Below are positions 18,664-29,302 of a stretch of DNA of 64,000 nt, piece by piece. The DNA lies in assembly GCA_020638195.1 (NCBI GenBank), contig JACKJC010000002.1, positions 806,001-870,000 on the forward strand, written 5' to 3'. Both the position numbers and the translations under genes were made by a program. This DNA comes from Methylobacteriaceae bacterium (GTDB lineage Bacteria > Pseudomonadota > Alphaproteobacteria > Rhizobiales > Beijerinckiaceae). The notes below the pieces were generated by a model. That model saw nothing but the letters and a program-made list of their open reading frames with translations, was not told where the DNA came from and did not search any database. Each line of letters opens with the position of its first letter. Positions within the stretch are counted from its first letter, which is position 1.

Positions 18664-19734
18664 ATGACGAATGGCGTGCGGATCGCGCTCGACGCCATGG
18701 GCGGCGACTTCGGTCCCTCCGTGGTCGTGCCCGGCGCCGCCATCGCCCGCGATCGGCGGCCCGACACGTCATACCTGTTCTTCGGAGACGAGAAGCAGAT
18801 CCGTCCGCTGCTGGAACAGCATCCCAAGCTCGCCGCGGTTTCCGAGATTCGCCACACCGACGTCGTCGTGAAGAGCGACGACAAGCCGAGCCAGGCCGTG
18901 CGCGCCGGCCGACGCGGTTCGTCCATGTGGCTCGCCATCGAGGCGGTCAAGAAGGGCGAGGCGGATGCAGCGGTCTCCGCCGGCAATACCGGCGCGCTGA
19001 TGGCCCTGTCGAAAATCTGCCTGCACATGCTGCCGGGGATCGAACGGCCGGCGCTGGCCGCGATCTGGCCGACGCTGCGCGGCGAATCGATCGTGCTGGA
19101 CGTCGGCGCGACAATCGGCGCGGACGCCGAACATCTGTTCGATCTGGCGATCATGGGTTCGGCCATGGCGCGCATATTCTTCGATATCGACCGGCCGACC
19201 GTCGGCCTGCTCAATGTCGGCACGGAAGAGATCAAGGGCCTGGAAGAGGTGAAGGCCGCCTCGCGCCGCCTGCGCGAAGCCAATATCCCGACCATCGATT
19301 ATCGCGGCTTCGTCGAGGGCGACGATCTCGGCAAAGGCACGGTGGACGTGGTCGTAACCGAGGGCTTCACCGGCAATATCGCGCTCAAGACCGCCGAGGG
19401 CACGGCCAAGCAGATCGCGCAATACATGCGCGACGCCTTCCGGTCCTCGCTGCTGTCGAAGATCGGCGCTCTGCTGGCGCGCGGCGCCTTCCAGGCGCTG
19501 AAGCAGAAAATCGATCCGCGACGTGTCAATGGCGGCCTGTTTCTCGGCCTCGACGGCGTGATCATCAAGAGCCACGGCAGTATGGATTCGGTCGGCTTCG
19601 CCGGCGCGATCGAGGTGGGCTACGACATGGCCCGGCACAAGCTGCTCGACAAGATCCGCGAGACCATCACCCTTTCGAGCGAGGCCGAGGCGAGCGCATT
19701 GCCGCCGCCCGCCGACGACGCAACCCGAGGATAG
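18664..19734 (+). CDS. plsX: Phosphate acyltransferase PlsX
   Basis: Converts acyl-ACP to acyl-phosphate for phosphatidic acid synthesis, peripheral to the inner membrane. The 356-aa protein has the family start [19 protein letters not shown], the [12 protein letters not shown] motif, and the C-terminal [16 protein letters not shown] stretch. Followed ten bases later by fabH in the classical phospholipid/fatty-acid pair. The ATG at 18664 is the only good start near the conserved N-terminus. Confidence 0.96.
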   Translation: MTNGVRIALDAMGGDFGPSVVVPGAAIARDRRPDTSYLFFGDEKQIRPLLEQHPKLAAVSEIRHTDVVVKSDDKPSQAVRAGRRGSSMWLAIEAVKKGEADAAVSAGNTGALMALSKICLHMLPGIERPALAAIWPTLRGESIVLDVGATIGADAEHLFDLAIMGSAMARIFFDIDRPTVGLLNVGTEEIKGLEEVKAASRRLREANIPTIDYRGFVEGDDLGKGTVDVVVTEGFTGNIALKTAEGTAKQIAQYMRDAFRSSLLSKIGALLARGAFQALKQKIDPRRVNGGLFLGLDGVIIKSHGSMDSVGFAGAIEVGYDMARHKLLDKIRETITLSSEAEASALPPPADDATRG

Positions 19735-19743
19735 TTCACCCCC

Positions 19744-20742
19744 ATGGCCGACGGCGCGAACAACAACGACAAGACAGGATTGCGCTCGGTAGTGCTCGGG
19801 GTCGGCGCCTATCTGCCGGCGAAGACGCTGACCAACGCCGATCTCGAAAAGATGGTCGACACGACCTCGGAATGGATCGTGCAGCGCACCGGCATCCAGG
19901 AACGCCATATCGCCGCCGAGGGCGAGACGACGTCCATGCTCGGCACGGAGGCCGCGAAACGCGCGCTCGCCAATGCAGGTGTGGAGGCCACCAGCATCGA
20001 CCTGATCATCTGCGCGACGTCGACGCCGGATTACACATTCCCGTCGACCGCCACGCAGATCCAGGCCGCACTCGGGATCACGCATGGCGTCGCCTTCGAT
20101 CTCCAGGCCGTGTGCTCGGGCTTCGTCTTCGCGGTCTCGACCGCCGACAAGTTTCTGCGTTCCGGCTCGCATAAGCGGGCCCTGGTGATAGGCGCGGAGA
20201 CCTTCTCGCGCCTGCTAGACTGGGAGGACCGCACCACCTGCGTGCTGTTCGGCGACGGCGCCGGGGCGATCGTGCTCGAGGCGCAGCCGGCGGAGGCCGA
20301 GGGGCGGGGCGTGCTGTCGACGCATCTGCGCTCGGACGGCCGCCATCGCCAGAAGCTGTTCGTGGACGGCGGCCCTTCATCGACCGGCACGGTCGGCCAT
20401 CTGCGCATGATCGGCAAGGATGTGTTCCGCCATGCGGTCGGGCAGGTCGCCGACGTCATGCTCGACAGCTTCGCCGAATCCGGCGTCGATGCGAACACGC
20501 TCGACTGGTTCGTGCCGCACCAGGCCAATGCCCGCATCATCGACGCCTCGGCCGAGAAGCTCGGAATCGCGCCGGAGAAGGTGATCAAGACCGTGGCGCT
20601 GCACGGAAATACGTCCGCTGCCTCGATCCCGCTGGCGCTCGACGTCGCGGTGCGCGACGGTCGGCTCAAGCCAGGCCATCTTGTGATGATCGAGGCGGTC
20701 GGCGGCGGCTTCACCTGGGGCGCGGCGGTGATCCGCTGGTAA
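19744..20742 (+). CDS. fabH: 3-oxoacyl-ACP synthase III (FabH)
   Basis: Condenses acetyl-CoA with malonyl-ACP to start fatty acid synthesis. The 332-aa protein has the complete Cys-His-Asn catalytic triad: Cys124 in [11 protein letters not shown], His259 in VPHQANARI and Asn289 in [11 protein letters not shown]. The TGIQERHIA motif near residue 50 and the terminal VGGGFTWGA are also present. Second gene of the plsX-fabH pair. Confidence 0.97.
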   Translation: MADGANNNDKTGLRSVVLGVGAYLPAKTLTNADLEKMVDTTSEWIVQRTGIQERHIAAEGETTSMLGTEAAKRALANAGVEATSIDLIICATSTPDYTFPSTATQIQAALGITHGVAFDLQAVCSGFVFAVSTADKFLRSGSHKRALVIGAETFSRLLDWEDRTTCVLFGDGAGAIVLEAQPAEAEGRGVLSTHLRSDGRHRQKLFVDGGPSSTGTVGHLRMIGKDVFRHAVGQVADVMLDSFAESGVDANTLDWFVPHQANARIIDASAEKLGIAPEKVIKTVALHGNTSAASIPLALDVAVRDGRLKPGHLVMIEAVGGGFTWGAAVIRW

Positions 20743-20931
20743 TGATCCTATGCGTTTTTCTCAATCAAAGCCGCGCCAAATTGTCTTGATCTTCAATGCG
20801 CTGAGCGACTAACCTGCAAATCGTCGCCGTTCCGGATCGTGGGGAGCCGGTGCGGCGGGAACAATTTTTGGTCAAGCGGCGCGGCCGGCCACCGCGACGC
20901 AATTTGCAACGCTATTTTTTAGAGTTCAGAC

Positions 20932-21297
20932 ATGGTCGCCAACTCTCTATCAAATCCGTCGCCGGATGATTCCCTCTCCGCCTCTGCTCACACGCTCACA
21001 CGCGCCGATCTGGCGGACGCCGTCTATCGCGCGGTCGGCCTATCGCGCGCCGAAAGCGCCGCCATGGTCGAGACCGTGCTCGGCGAGATCGCCGACGTGA
21101 TCGCAAGCGGAGAAACCGTCAAGCTGTCGTCGTTCGGATCGTTCATCGTCCGCGCGAAAGGCGAGCGCATCGGCCGCAATCCCAAGACTGGCGTGGAAGC
21201 CTCGATTTCCCCGCGTCGCGTGGTCGTATTCAAGGCCTCGCACGTGCTCAAGGCCCGCATCAACGGTCAATCAGTCGATGGTCTCGCCGACGACTGA
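20932..21297 (+). CDS. ihfA: Integration host factor alpha subunit
   Basis: Nucleoid protein that sharply bends DNA as a heterodimer with IhfB. The 121-aa protein has the HU/IHF fold with the DNA-intercalating beta-arm containing [23 protein letters not shown], and an N-terminal extension of about 20 Ser/Pro-rich residues. Its place after fabH and before a MerR gene is conserved in alphaproteobacteria. The 190-bp upstream stretch is AT-richer than its surroundings and probably holds its promoter. Confidence 0.94.
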   Translation: MVANSLSNPSPDDSLSASAHTLTRADLADAVYRAVGLSRAESAAMVETVLGEIADVIASGETVKLSSFGSFIVRAKGERIGRNPKTGVEASISPRRVVVFKASHVLKARINGQSVDGLADD

Positions 21298-21357
21298 AAC
21301 CTGTCGCGGTACCGTCTAGAATAGGCGCGTCGAATCGCCGTCGGCGAGAGAGCGCGC

Positions 21358-21849
21358 ATGGAAAAGAGCCCCGACGCCTTCCGCACCATCAGCGAGGTGG
21401 CCGACGAACTCGGCCTGCCGCAGCACGTCCTGCGCTTTTGGGAGACGCGATTCTCGCAGATCAAGCCGATGAAGCGCACCGGCGGGCGGCGCTACTACCG
21501 GCCCGACGACGTCGAACTCGTCCGCGCGATCAAGCACCTGCTCTATGGCGAGGGCTATACGATCAAGGGTGTGCAGCGCCTGTTCAAGGAAAACGGCGCA
21601 CGCGCCGTGGTCGCGGCGGTGCGCGGCGGTGTGTCGCTTTCGCCCTCGCAGCCGGTTCTGGCGCTCGAGCATGAGGATGAGGACGAGCCGACCGTCGAGA
21701 CCCCTGCCGAGGATCTGGCCGAAGAGGGGGCCGGCGAACCCGCTCCGGAAGCGTTACGCGCAAGCCCGCAGGCAGCGACGCGGCTGGCTGAACTCGCCGG
21801 CGAACTCGCGGATTGCGCGCGCCTTCTGCGGGCGGCGCGATCTCTCTGA
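21358..21849 (+). CDS. MerR-family transcriptional regulator
   Basis: The 163-aa protein has an N-terminal winged helix of the MerR type: [25 protein letters not shown], then [22 protein letters not shown], with a short helix predicted to dimerise (residues about 10-85). There is no cysteine-based metal site, and the C-terminal half is acidic and low-complexity. It belongs to the uncharacterised MerR group that regularly follows ihfA in alphaproteobacteria; its effector is unknown. Confidence 0.9.
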   Translation: MEKSPDAFRTISEVADELGLPQHVLRFWETRFSQIKPMKRTGGRRYYRPDDVELVRAIKHLLYGEGYTIKGVQRLFKENGARAVVAAVRGGVSLSPSQPVLALEHEDEDEPTVETPAEDLAEEGAGEPAPEALRASPQAATRLAELAGELADCARLLRAARSL

Positions 21850-21961
21850 GAAAGCGCTCCGGAGGCAAAACGTTTTCTTCACGCGAACCGGAAGCCACTT
21901 CGCTCGAAAACGCTCCAGGCGCGTTGCGCGCCGCGAAACGCTTCTCTATAAGCGGCGCAGT

Positions 21962-22039
21962 CGGAGTGTAGCGCAGCCCGGTTAGCGCACTTGTCTGGGG
22001 GACAAGGGGTCGTGGGTTCGAATCCCGCCACTCCGACCA
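21962..22039 (+). tRNA. tRNA-Pro (anticodon GGG)
   Basis: Full cloverleaf of 78 bases including an encoded CCA. The acceptor arms CGGAGTG/CACTCCG pair fully. The anticodon stem CTTGT/ACAAG closes the loop CTGGGGG with anticodon GGG at 21997-21999, and the T-arm holds GTTCGAATCCC. The first base is C and the discriminator A, as is usual for bacterial proline tRNA. It follows the MerR gene, as in many relatives. Confidence 0.97.
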
Positions 22040-22100
22040 TTCATTTCTCGGGAATGGGCATGCCAAAGGGCCGCGCAAGCGGCCATTCGCATTTCCCGCC

Positions 22101-23663
22101 TCAAACCACCTGCCGCTCCCGCCCCTCCCAATAGGGCTTGCGCAACTCCCGCTTGAGAATCTTCCCCGTGGGATTGCGCGGCAATTCGGCGACGATTTCT
22201 ACGCTTTTCGGCAGCTTGTAGCCGGCCAGGCGCTCGCGGCACCAGGTCAGCAGCTCCACCTGGTCGACCTTCGCTTCGGGCTTGAGGACGACGATGGCCT
22301 TGGGCGCCTCGCCCCAGCGGTCGTCGGGCACGCCGATGACGGCGACGTCGGCGAGCGCGGGATGTTCGGCCAGCACGCGCTCGATCTCGGCGGGATAGAT
22401 GTTCTCGCCGCCGCTGATGATCATGTCCTTGATGCGGTCGGTCACGTAGACGTAGCCGTCGGCGTCCATGTGGCCGCCGTCGCCGGAGCGGTACCAGCCG
22501 TCCGGCGTCAGCGCGGCCTCGGTCGCCTCGGGCTTGCCCCAGTAGCCGCCCATCACCTGCTCGCTGCGCACCCAGATTTCGCCCGACTGCCCGGTCGGCA
22601 TGACCGCGCCGGTCGCGGGATCGCGGATCTCGATCTCGACGCCATGGATGACCTTGCCCGCCGACACCAGCCGGTGCGCGACGGCGGGGTCCTCGTGATC
22701 CTCCGGCCCCAGAATGGTCACGACGCCGCTTTCCTCGGTCATGCCGTAGACCTGCTGCATCGTGCCCTTGGGGAAGAGCTTCAGGCAGGCGCGCATGACG
22801 GGCAGGGGCATGGGCGAGGCGCCGTAGGAGAGCGCCTGGAGCGAGGAATAATCGTGCTTGTCTGCGCCGGGGACCTGAGTCATCGCCGCCATCAGCGCGG
22901 GCACGTAGAAAGTATGGGTGATCTTCTCGCGGTCGAGCATGGCCAGCGCGGCCGCGGGGTCGGGCATGCGCATCATGTAGATGGGCGCGCCGGCGCTCCA
23001 GGCGACGAGCGCGTAGCTGGTGCCGCCGACATGGAACAGCGGCATGGCGACCTGAACGCGCGAGGCGCCGTCCATGGTCTGCGACACCGCGACATTGCGC
23101 GCATGGGCGAGCATGCCGTGGTGCGTGAGCATCGCGCCCTTCGGAAAGCCGGTCGTGCCGGACGTGTAGAGCTGAACGAAGCAGTCGCCGCCCTTGGCGG
23201 GATGTACGTTGGCGTCCGGCGCGTGCGCCGCGACCCAGGCCTCGAATTCGTCGTCGGCGCCGCCGATGCGGATCACGCGCTCGACGGCCGGCAGATGCGT
23301 GCGCAATTGCTCCACCGCGCCGGCGAATTCCGGCCCGACGAACAGGATGCGCGCCTTGGAATCGTTGATGACGTAGGCGATCTCGGGCGGGGCGAGGCGG
23401 AAGTTGACGACGGCGTTTGCGCAGCCGGTCTGCGCGCAGGCGAGCGTGAGCTCGAGACAGGAGGGATGGTTGAGGTCGAGAACGGCGATGCGGTCGTTGG
23501 GTTGCAGGCCGGCCGCGCGCAGGCCGGCGGCGACGCGCTGGACGCGCTCGGCGAGTTCCGCCCAGCTTCGATGAGTGTCGCCGAAATTGATCGCGATCCC
23601 CGTCGGTCGCTCGCGCGCCCAGCGGGCCAGCATGTCGCTGAAATCTGCGTGGTTCGGGATCAT
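22101..23663 (-). CDS. AMP-dependent acyl-CoA synthetase (FadD-like)
   Basis: Activates a carboxylic acid, probably a medium- or long-chain fatty acid, to its CoA thioester. The 520-aa protein has all ANL-family motifs: P-loop YTSGTTGFPKGAM near residue 165, YGMTEESG near 300, YRSGDGGH near 392, hinge DRIKDMIISGGENIYP, and the catalytic lysine region PRNPTGKILKREL close to the end. The start is ATG at 23663 with AGGAG five bases upstream. Single gene between the tRNA and phoB; substrate unproven. Confidence 0.9.
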   Translation of the reverse strand: MIPNHADFSDMLARWARERPTGIAINFGDTHRSWAELAERVQRVAAGLRAAGLQPNDRIAVLDLNHPSCLELTLACAQTGCANAVVNFRLAPPEIAYVINDSKARILFVGPEFAGAVEQLRTHLPAVERVIRIGGADDEFEAWVAAHAPDANVHPAKGGDCFVQLYTSGTTGFPKGAMLTHHGMLAHARNVAVSQTMDGASRVQVAMPLFHVGGTSYALVAWSAGAPIYMMRMPDPAAALAMLDREKITHTFYVPALMAAMTQVPGADKHDYSSLQALSYGASPMPLPVMRACLKLFPKGTMQQVYGMTEESGVVTILGPEDHEDPAVAHRLVSAGKVIHGVEIEIRDPATGAVMPTGQSGEIWVRSEQVMGGYWGKPEATEAALTPDGWYRSGDGGHMDADGYVYVTDRIKDMIISGGENIYPAEIERVLAEHPALADVAVIGVPDDRWGEAPKAIVVLKPEAKVDQVELLTWCRERLAGYKLPKSVEIVAELPRNPTGKILKRELRKPYWEGRERQVV

Positions 23664-23870
23664 GAAAGCTCCTGGCGTTGTCGATGACAGCCAGGAGTTC
23701 TGGAGCCCGCGCGCATCGCCAGCGTCCTCGCGGCGACGCAATGCGCGCGAGAACCCGCTGTCGTGTCGGCCGCTCCTCCCCCGGACTGACGGCGCAGCCT
23801 AACCGGACGCGCGTGCCGGTCGCAAGCAAGGCTGGCGCTGGGCGGCGTTTCGCCGCGCATCGCGCACGCG

Positions 23871-24629
23871 TCAGTTCTTGCCGAAAGTCTCGTCGAAGGA
23901 ATAGCCGGCGCCGCGCACCGTGCGGATCGGGTCCTTCTCGCGGCCGCGCACCAGCGCCTTGCGCAGGCGCCCGACATGAACGTCGACCGTACGCTCGTCG
24001 ATTTCGGCCGCCGTGCCCCAGACGAAATCCAGGAGTTGCGCGCGCGAAAAAACGCGGCCGGGCTTTTCCAGCAGGAATTCGAGCAGGCGGAATTCGGTCG
24101 GTCCGAGATGGATGTCGCGTCCGGCGCGGCGCACGCGGCGCGTCTCGCGGTCGAGGTCGATGTCGCCCGCCTTGAGCCGGTTGGCGATGCGCTCGGGCTT
24201 GGCGCGGCGCAGCAGCGAGCGCACGCGCGCCATCAGTTCCGGCACGGAGAAAGGTTTGACGACATAATCGTCCGCGCCGACCGAGAGGCCGCGCACGCGC
24301 TCGGCTTCCTCGCCGCGCGCGGTCAGCATGATGATCGGGAGCTCGCGGGTTTCTTCACGCGCGCGCAGGCGGCGGCAGATTTCGAGCCCCGACACGCCTG
24401 GCAGCATCCAGTCGAGAATGACGAGATCGTGGGTCGTCTCGGCGATGCGCATTTCCGCCTCGTCGCCGCGCTCGACGCGATCGACGACATAGCCTTCGGC
24501 CTCCAGATTGTAGGCGAGCAGAAGCGCGAGCGCCTGTTCGTCCTCGACGATGAGGACGTGCGGCGGGCGGGTCTGTGTCGCGTCGCGCGCCGGGGCGGGT
24601 TTCGTTTCGCTCATCGTCGCCTGGCTCAT
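23871..24629 (-). CDS. phoB: Phosphate regulon response regulator PhoB
   Basis: OmpR-class activator of phosphate-starvation genes. The 252-aa protein has a receiver domain with phospho-acceptor Asp73 in LDWMLPG and Lys in VVKPFSVPEL, then a winged-helix effector domain (PTEFRLLEFLLEKPGRVFSR, ERTVDVHVGRLRKAL). It carries an N-terminal extension of about 22 residues; a second ATG five codons in is an alternative. Its ATG overlaps the phoU stop. The cognate kinase gene phoR is not in the window, so it must lie elsewhere. Confidence 0.95.
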   Translation of the reverse strand: MSQATMSETKPAPARDATQTRPPHVLIVEDEQALALLLAYNLEAEGYVVDRVERGDEAEMRIAETTHDLVILDWMLPGVSGLEICRRLRAREETRELPIIMLTARGEEAERVRGLSVGADDYVVKPFSVPELMARVRSLLRRAKPERIANRLKAGDIDLDRETRRVRRAGRDIHLGPTEFRLLEFLLEKPGRVFSRAQLLDFVWGTAAEIDERTVDVHVGRLRKALVRGREKDPIRTVRGAGYSFDETFGKN

Positions 24630-25324
24630 CGCTTGACCATGGAAGTCTCGCCCTTCGGACGCTCGATCTGCGGCGCCTCGCCGGTCACGAGATAGATGAC
24701 GGTCTCCGCGATATTCGTGGTGTGGTCGCCGATCCGCTCGATGTTCTTCGAACAGAACAGGAGATGCGTGCAGAAGGTGATGTTGCGCGGGTCCTCCATC
24801 ATGAAGGTGAGGAGGTCGCGGAACACGGAATCCTCGAGCGCGTCGAGCTCGGCGTCGCGGGTCCAGACGGCGCGCGCGCGCTCGACATCGTGCTGGGCGT
24901 AGGCGTCGAGCACGTCCTTGAGCTGCATCGCGGCCAGTTCATGCATCGACTTGAGGCCGACGATGCCGCGCGGCAGGCGCGCCTCGCCGGCGATCTTGGC
25001 GGCGCGCTTGGCGATGTTCTTGGCGAGGTCGCCGACGCGTTCGAGATCGCCGGACACGCGGATCGCGGCGACGCATTCGCGCAGATCCACGGCCATGGGC
25101 TGGCGGCGCGCGATGGTGAGGATCGCATTGTCCTCGACTTCGCGCTGCAGGGCGTCGAGGCGCGGATCGACCCCGATCGTCTTCTTCGCCAGATCGACGT
25201 CGAGCTTGGCGAGCGCGTCCATCGCGTCGGACAGCATGCGTTCGGCGATGCCGCCCATTTCGGCGATGCGCTGGCCGAGCGTCTCCAGCTCGCGGTCATA
25301 GGCCCTAACGGTGTGATCGGTCAT
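24626..25324 (-). CDS. phoU: Phosphate transport system regulator PhoU
   Basis: Helical metal-binding protein that links the PstSCAB transporter to the PhoR kinase and represses the Pho regulon when phosphate is plentiful. The 232-aa protein contains two PhoU repeats with the E/DxxxD metal motifs (for example RVGDLAKNIAKRA and RIGDHTTNIAE). Start ATG 25324 follows GGGAGAG. Last-but-one gene of the pst operon. Confidence 0.95.
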   Translation of the reverse strand: MTDHTVRAYDRELETLGQRIAEMGGIAERMLSDAMDALAKLDVDLAKKTIGVDPRLDALQREVEDNAILTIARRQPMAVDLRECVAAIRVSGDLERVGDLAKNIAKRAAKIAGEARLPRGIVGLKSMHELAAMQLKDVLDAYAQHDVERARAVWTRDAELDALEDSVFRDLLTFMMEDPRNITFCTHLLFCSKNIERIGDHTTNIAETVIYLVTGEAPQIERPKGETSMVKR

Positions 25325-25349
25325 CGATCTCTCCCAGTGCGGCGCGACG

Positions 25350-26171
25350 TCAACCGAAGCGGCCGGTTATGTAGTCTTGCGTCTTCTTGTCGGAAGGCGT
25401 CGTGAAGAGTTTGTTCGTCGGCCCGTACTCGATGAGTTCGCCGAGATACATGAAGGCCGTGTATTGCGAGACGCGAGCGGCCTGCTGCATGTTGTGGGTG
25501 ACGATGGCGATCGTGTATTTCGCGCTCAATTCGTCGATCAGCTCCTCGACCTTGGCGGTCGAGATCGGATCGAGCGCGGAGCAGGGCTCGTCGAACAGGA
25601 TGACTTCGGGCTGGATCGCAACGGTGCGCGCGATGCACAGGCGCTGCTGCTGGCCGCCCGACAGGCCGAGGCCGCTCGTGTGCAGCTTGTCCTTCACCTC
25701 GTTCCACAAGGCCGCGCCGCGCAGCGCATCCTCGACGCGGCCCTCGAGTTCGCTTTTCGAGGGCTTGTCGTAGAGGCGAATGCCGAAGGCGATGTTCTCG
25801 AAGATCGTCATCGGGAAGGGCGTCGGCTTCTGGAAGACCATGCCGACTTTCGAGCGCAGAAGGTTCGCGTCCTGCTTCGCGGACAGGATGTTCTCGCCGT
25901 CGAGCAGCACCTCGCCCTCGGCGCGCTGGTTCGGGTAGAGGTCGTACATGCGGTTGAGCACACGCAGCAGCGTGGACTTGCCGCAGCCCGACGGGCCAAT
26001 GAATGCGGTCACCTCGTTCTCGTGCAGCGGCAACGAGATGTCCTTGAGCGCCTTGTTGGCCCCGTAGAAGAAGTCGACCTTGCGGATGTCTACCTTGACG
26101 GCGCGCGCCGCCGTATCGGCCGGCGGCTGGATGGCGACCGAGCCGCCTCCGTTCACTGTCGGTGCGTTCAT
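25350..26171 (-). CDS. pstB: Phosphate ABC transporter ATP-binding protein PstB
   Basis: ATPase of the high-affinity phosphate importer. The 273-aa protein has Walker [10 protein letters not shown] (residues 59-67), a Q-loop at VFQKPTPFP, the signature LSGGQQQRL, Walker [14 protein letters not shown] and the switch His in VTHNMQQA. A longer frame exists upstream, but the ATG at 26171 overlapping the pstA stop (ATGA) is the proper start. Confidence 0.96.
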   Translation of the reverse strand: MNAPTVNGGGSVAIQPPADTAARAVKVDIRKVDFFYGANKALKDISLPLHENEVTAFIGPSGCGKSTLLRVLNRMYDLYPNQRAEGEVLLDGENILSAKQDANLLRSKVGMVFQKPTPFPMTIFENIAFGIRLYDKPSKSELEGRVEDALRGAALWNEVKDKLHTSGLGLSGGQQQRLCIARTVAIQPEVILFDEPCSALDPISTAKVEELIDELSAKYTIAIVTHNMQQAARVSQYTAFMYLGELIEYGPTNKLFTTPSDKKTQDYITGRFG

Positions 26172-27013
26172 TTCGTTGCGCTCCTCGAGCCGATGGCGCG
26201 GGCGGCGATATTGAGCGCCAGCACCGCGAAAGTGATAATCAGCGCGCCTGCCCAGGCGAGCCGCTTCCAGTTGGGGTCGGGGTTGTTGATGAAATTGTTG
26301 ATGGTGACCGGGAGGTTCGCGATCTCGCGCGTGAGGTCGATGCTCCAGAACTGGTTCGACAGCGCCGTGAACAGAAGCGGCGCGGTCTCGCCGCTGATGC
26401 GGGCGACCGCCAGCAGCAGACCGGTGATCAGGCCGGTCTTGGCGGCCTTGTAGGCGACCTTCTGCACGACGACCGAGCGCGGCAGGCCGAGGCCGGTCGC
26501 GGCTTCGCGGAGCTGCTGCGGCACGAGCAGAAGCATGTTCTCGGTCGTGCGTACGACGACGGGGATCACGATGACCGCCAGCGCCAGCGCGCCGGCGATG
26601 CCGGAGAAGCCGTGCATCGGCACGACGACGGCGCCGTAGATGAAAAGGCCGATGATGATCGAGGGCGCCGACAGGAGAATGTCGTTGATGAAGCGCGTGA
26701 CCGTCGTCAGCTTCTCGTAGCGGCCGTATTCGGCCATGTAGGTGCCGGCGAACAGGCCGATCGGCGCGCCGATCGCTATGCCGATCGTCGTCATGATCAA
26801 GCTGCCGACGATGGCGTTGAGCAGACCGCCGCCGTGCACGTTCGGGGGCGGGGTCATCTGCGTGAAGACGGCAAGGTTGATGCCGCCGGCGCCGTTCCAG
26901 AGCAGTGTCGAGAGGATGACGAACAGCCAGGCGAGGCCGATACCGGTGGCGCCCACGCACAGCCCCATAGCTATGGCGTTGCGGCGTTTGCGGGAATGGT
27001 AGAGGGAGGCCAT
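26168..27013 (-). CDS. pstA: Phosphate ABC transporter permease PstA
   Basis: Inner-membrane permease subunit of the phosphate importer. The 281-aa protein has six predicted membrane helices and the EAA-type loop [31 protein letters not shown] (two stretches) near residue 175 that contacts PstB. Starts one base after the pstC stop and overlaps the pstB start. Confidence 0.95.
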   Translation of the reverse strand: MASLYHSRKRRNAIAMGLCVGATGIGLAWLFVILSTLLWNGAGGINLAVFTQMTPPPNVHGGGLLNAIVGSLIMTTIGIAIGAPIGLFAGTYMAEYGRYEKLTTVTRFINDILLSAPSIIIGLFIYGAVVVPMHGFSGIAGALALAVIVIPVVVRTTENMLLLVPQQLREAATGLGLPRSVVVQKVAYKAAKTGLITGLLLAVARISGETAPLLFTALSNQFWSIDLTREIANLPVTINNFINNPDPNWKRLAWAGALIITFAVLALNIAARAIGSRSATK

Positions 27014-27014
27014 G

Positions 27015-28016
27015 TCAGTTCCCCGCCTTCTTCTCGACGCGCATGAGCATGAGGCGCGCGGCCGCGAGCACGATGAACGTCAGAACGAACAGCAGCAGGC
27101 CGAGCAGGATGAGCGCCGACTGGTGTACGTCGGAGGCTTCAGCGAATTCGCTCGCAATCGCTGCCGAAATCGTCGTCGCGGGCGCGAAAATCGATGTCTG
27201 GATCTTGAAGGAATTGCCGATCACGAAGGTGACGGCCATGGTCTCGCCGAGCGCGCGGCCGAGGGCCAGCATGATCCCGCCGATGACGCCGACGCGCGTA
27301 TAGGGCAGGACGACGTTCTTGACGACTTCCCATGTCGTGCAGCCGACGCCGTAAGCCGCTTCCTTCAGCACCGGCGGCACGGTCAGGAACACGTCGCGCG
27401 AGATCGAGGTGATGAAGGGCAGGATCATGATGGCGAGCACGAGCGACGCGTTGAAGAGCGACAGATTGCTCGCCGGTCCCTTGAATATCTGGTTGAGCAC
27501 GGGAACGTGCTCGAATGTCGCGATCAGCGCGGGTTCGACATATTCGGCCAGGAACGGCCCGAGCACGAAGAAGCCCCACATGCCGTAGATGATCGAGGGA
27601 ATGCCGGCCAAGAGCTCGATCGCGGTGGAGATCGGCTGGCGCAGTTTCTGCGGGCAAAGCTCGGTGAGAAACACCGCGACGCCGAGGCCGACGGGAACAG
27701 CGATCACCATGGCGATCAGCGATGAAACCAGCGTGCCGTAGATGGGGCCGAGGCCACCGAGGACCGGGTCGGGTTGGGCATTGGGCGCCCAGCGCTGCGT
27801 GGTGAGAAATCCGATGCCGAATTCCCTGATCGCCGGCCAGGCGCCGACGAACAGCGAGCCGATGATGCCGCCGAGAATGAGAAGGACGATCCAGGCGGAG
27901 AGGCGAGTCGCCCAGAAGAAGAAGCGGTCGCCGTTGCGAAGGCTGCTCAGCACCATGTTGCGATTGGCGGTCGTGGTCCGACCTCCGGCTGGCGGCGCCA
28001 GCGTTGCCTCTGACAC
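27015..28016 (-). CDS. pstC: Phosphate ABC transporter permease PstC
   Basis: Second permease of the phosphate importer. The 333-aa protein has six membrane helices, a periplasmic loop with [10 protein letters not shown], and the coupling loop [22 protein letters not shown] near residue 235. I choose the GTG at 28016, nine codons after the first possible start, because it has a perfect AGGAG seven bases before it. The hairpin between pstS and pstC lies just upstream. Confidence 0.93.
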   Translation of the reverse strand: MSEATLAPPAGGRTTTANRNMVLSSLRNGDRFFFWATRLSAWIVLLILGGIIGSLFVGAWPAIREFGIGFLTTQRWAPNAQPDPVLGGLGPIYGTLVSSLIAMVIAVPVGLGVAVFLTELCPQKLRQPISTAIELLAGIPSIIYGMWGFFVLGPFLAEYVEPALIATFEHVPVLNQIFKGPASNLSLFNASLVLAIMILPFITSISRDVFLTVPPVLKEAAYGVGCTTWEVVKNVVLPYTRVGVIGGIMLALGRALGETMAVTFVIGNSFKIQTSIFAPATTISAAIASEFAEASDVHQSALILLGLLLFVLTFIVLAAARLMLMRVEKKAGN

Positions 28017-28049
28017 GTCATCGCTCCTTGCACGCTGCTGCACAGGAAA

Positions 28050-28073
28050 GCGGAGGCGCCGGAGCGCCTCCGC
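28050..28073 (-). promoter_or_regulatory. Hairpin between pstS and pstC
   Basis: Perfect 10-bp inverted repeat GCGGAGGCGC/GCGCCTCCGC with a four-base loop and no T-run, immediately after the pstS stop. Such structures usually protect the upstream pstS message and lower expression of downstream transporter genes. The role is inferred. Confidence 0.65.
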
Positions 28074-28080
28074 CCAGATT

Positions 28081-29106
28081 TTACTTGTTCTTGATGTCCG
28101 CCGCCCAGGTCTTGCGGATCATGTCCTTCACGTTGGCGGGCATCGGGATGTAGTCGAGCTCCTCGGCCGCCTTGTCGCCGTTCTTGAAGGCCCAGTCGAA
28201 GAATTTCAGCGCTTCGGTCGAGGCCGCCTTGTCGCCGGGCTGGGCGTACATGAGGATGAAGGTCGCGGCCGTCATCGGCCACGAAGCGTCGCCCGGCTGG
28301 TTCGACAGGATCAGGTAATAGCCCGGCGCATGCGCCCAGTCGGCATTGGCGGCCGCGGCCTGGAAGGCGGCGGACGTCGGCGAGACGCGCTTGCCGGCGG
28401 CATTGATCATGTCGACATGCGTCATCTTGTTCTGCTTGGCGTAGGCGTATTCGACGTAGCCGATCGAGTTCTTGGTCTGGCCGACGTTGCCCGCCACGCC
28501 GTCGTTTCCCTTGGCGCCGACGCCGACCGGCCATTCGACCGCGGTGCTCGAACCGACCTTGGACTTCCAGTCCGCCGAAACCTTCGACAGGTAGTCGGTG
28601 AAGTTGAAGGTGGTGCCCGAACCGTCCGAGCGGCGCACGACCGCGATCGCGGCGTCGGGCAGCTTGACGCCCGAGTTCAGCTTGGCGATCGCCGGATCGC
28701 TCCACTTGGCAATCTTGCCCATGAAGATGTCGGCGAGCGTCTGGCCGTCGAGGACGAGCTGACCAGGCTTCACGCCCTCGATGTTGACGACCGGCACGAT
28801 GCCGCCCATGACCTGCGGCCACTGGACGAGACCGTCCTTCTTCAGCTTCTCTTCCTTGAGGGGCGCGTCGGAGGCGCCGAAGGTCACGGTCTTGGCGAGA
28901 ATCTGCTTGATGCCCGCGCCCGAGCCGATCGACTGATAGTTGAGGCCGTTGCCGGTCTCTTTCTTGTAGGCGTCCGCCCACTTCGAATAGATCGGGTAGG
29001 GGAAGGTGGCGCCGGCGCCGGAGATGTCGGCGGCGCGGGCCGGCGCGGTCGCGATGGTCGCAACAGCGGCCACGCAGGCGGCGCGCAGGAGGTTGTTCAG
29101 AAGCAT
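28081..29106 (-). CDS. pstS: Phosphate-binding periplasmic protein PstS
   Basis: High-affinity phosphate receptor of the PstSCAB importer. The protein is 341 aa with a Sec signal peptide ending near [10 protein letters not shown]. Binding-site segments are [27 protein letters not shown] and [16 protein letters not shown]. Start is the ATG at 29106 after GAGGG. It heads the pstSCAB-phoU-phoB operon behind a three-unit Pho box. Confidence 0.95.
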   Translation of the reverse strand: MLLNNLLRAACVAAVATIATAPARAADISGAGATFPYPIYSKWADAYKKETGNGLNYQSIGSGAGIKQILAKTVTFGASDAPLKEEKLKKDGLVQWPQVMGGIVPVVNIEGVKPGQLVLDGQTLADIFMGKIAKWSDPAIAKLNSGVKLPDAAIAVVRRSDGSGTTFNFTDYLSKVSADWKSKVGSSTAVEWPVGVGAKGNDGVAGNVGQTKNSIGYVEYAYAKQNKMTHVDMINAAGKRVSPTSAAFQAAAANADWAHAPGYYLILSNQPGDASWPMTAATFILMYAQPGDKAASTEALKFFDWAFKNGDKAAEELDYIPMPANVKDMIRKTWAADIKNK

Positions 29107-29150
29107 CTTACCCTCACAAATGTCGTTCATGTCGACGCTGTTGGCGTCGG

Positions 29151-29174
29151 AGCGCTCACTATCGGGTGAGCGCT
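29151..29174 (-). promoter_or_regulatory. Hairpin in the pstS leader
   Basis: AGCGCTCAC and GTGAGCGCT, nine-bp perfect arms with a six-base loop, between the Pho box and pstS. It could be a 5' stabilising stem or an operator. Confidence 0.5.
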
Positions 29175-29177
29175 GCG

Positions 29178-29210
29178 CATTAACGACACTTGGGTGACAC
29201 TATCGTGACA
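29178..29210 (-). promoter_or_regulatory. Pho box (three 11-bp PhoB repeats)
   Basis: On the minus strand three consecutive 11-bp units read TGTCACGATAG, TGTCACCCAAG and TGTCGTTAATG. This is the direct-repeat layout bound by PhoB dimers in other bacteria. It ends about 70 bp upstream of the pstS start and lies between modA and pstS, so the pst operon has its own phosphate-starvation promoter. Confidence 0.85.
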
Positions 29211-29302
29211 CAGCCGAAGGTCCAGCTTTCAAGGCATTTTTCGCGTGTGTGCGATGCGGCATAGCGATCGCGGGCCCAGAAGCCTCGGGGAGGGCTTCAG
29301 GC

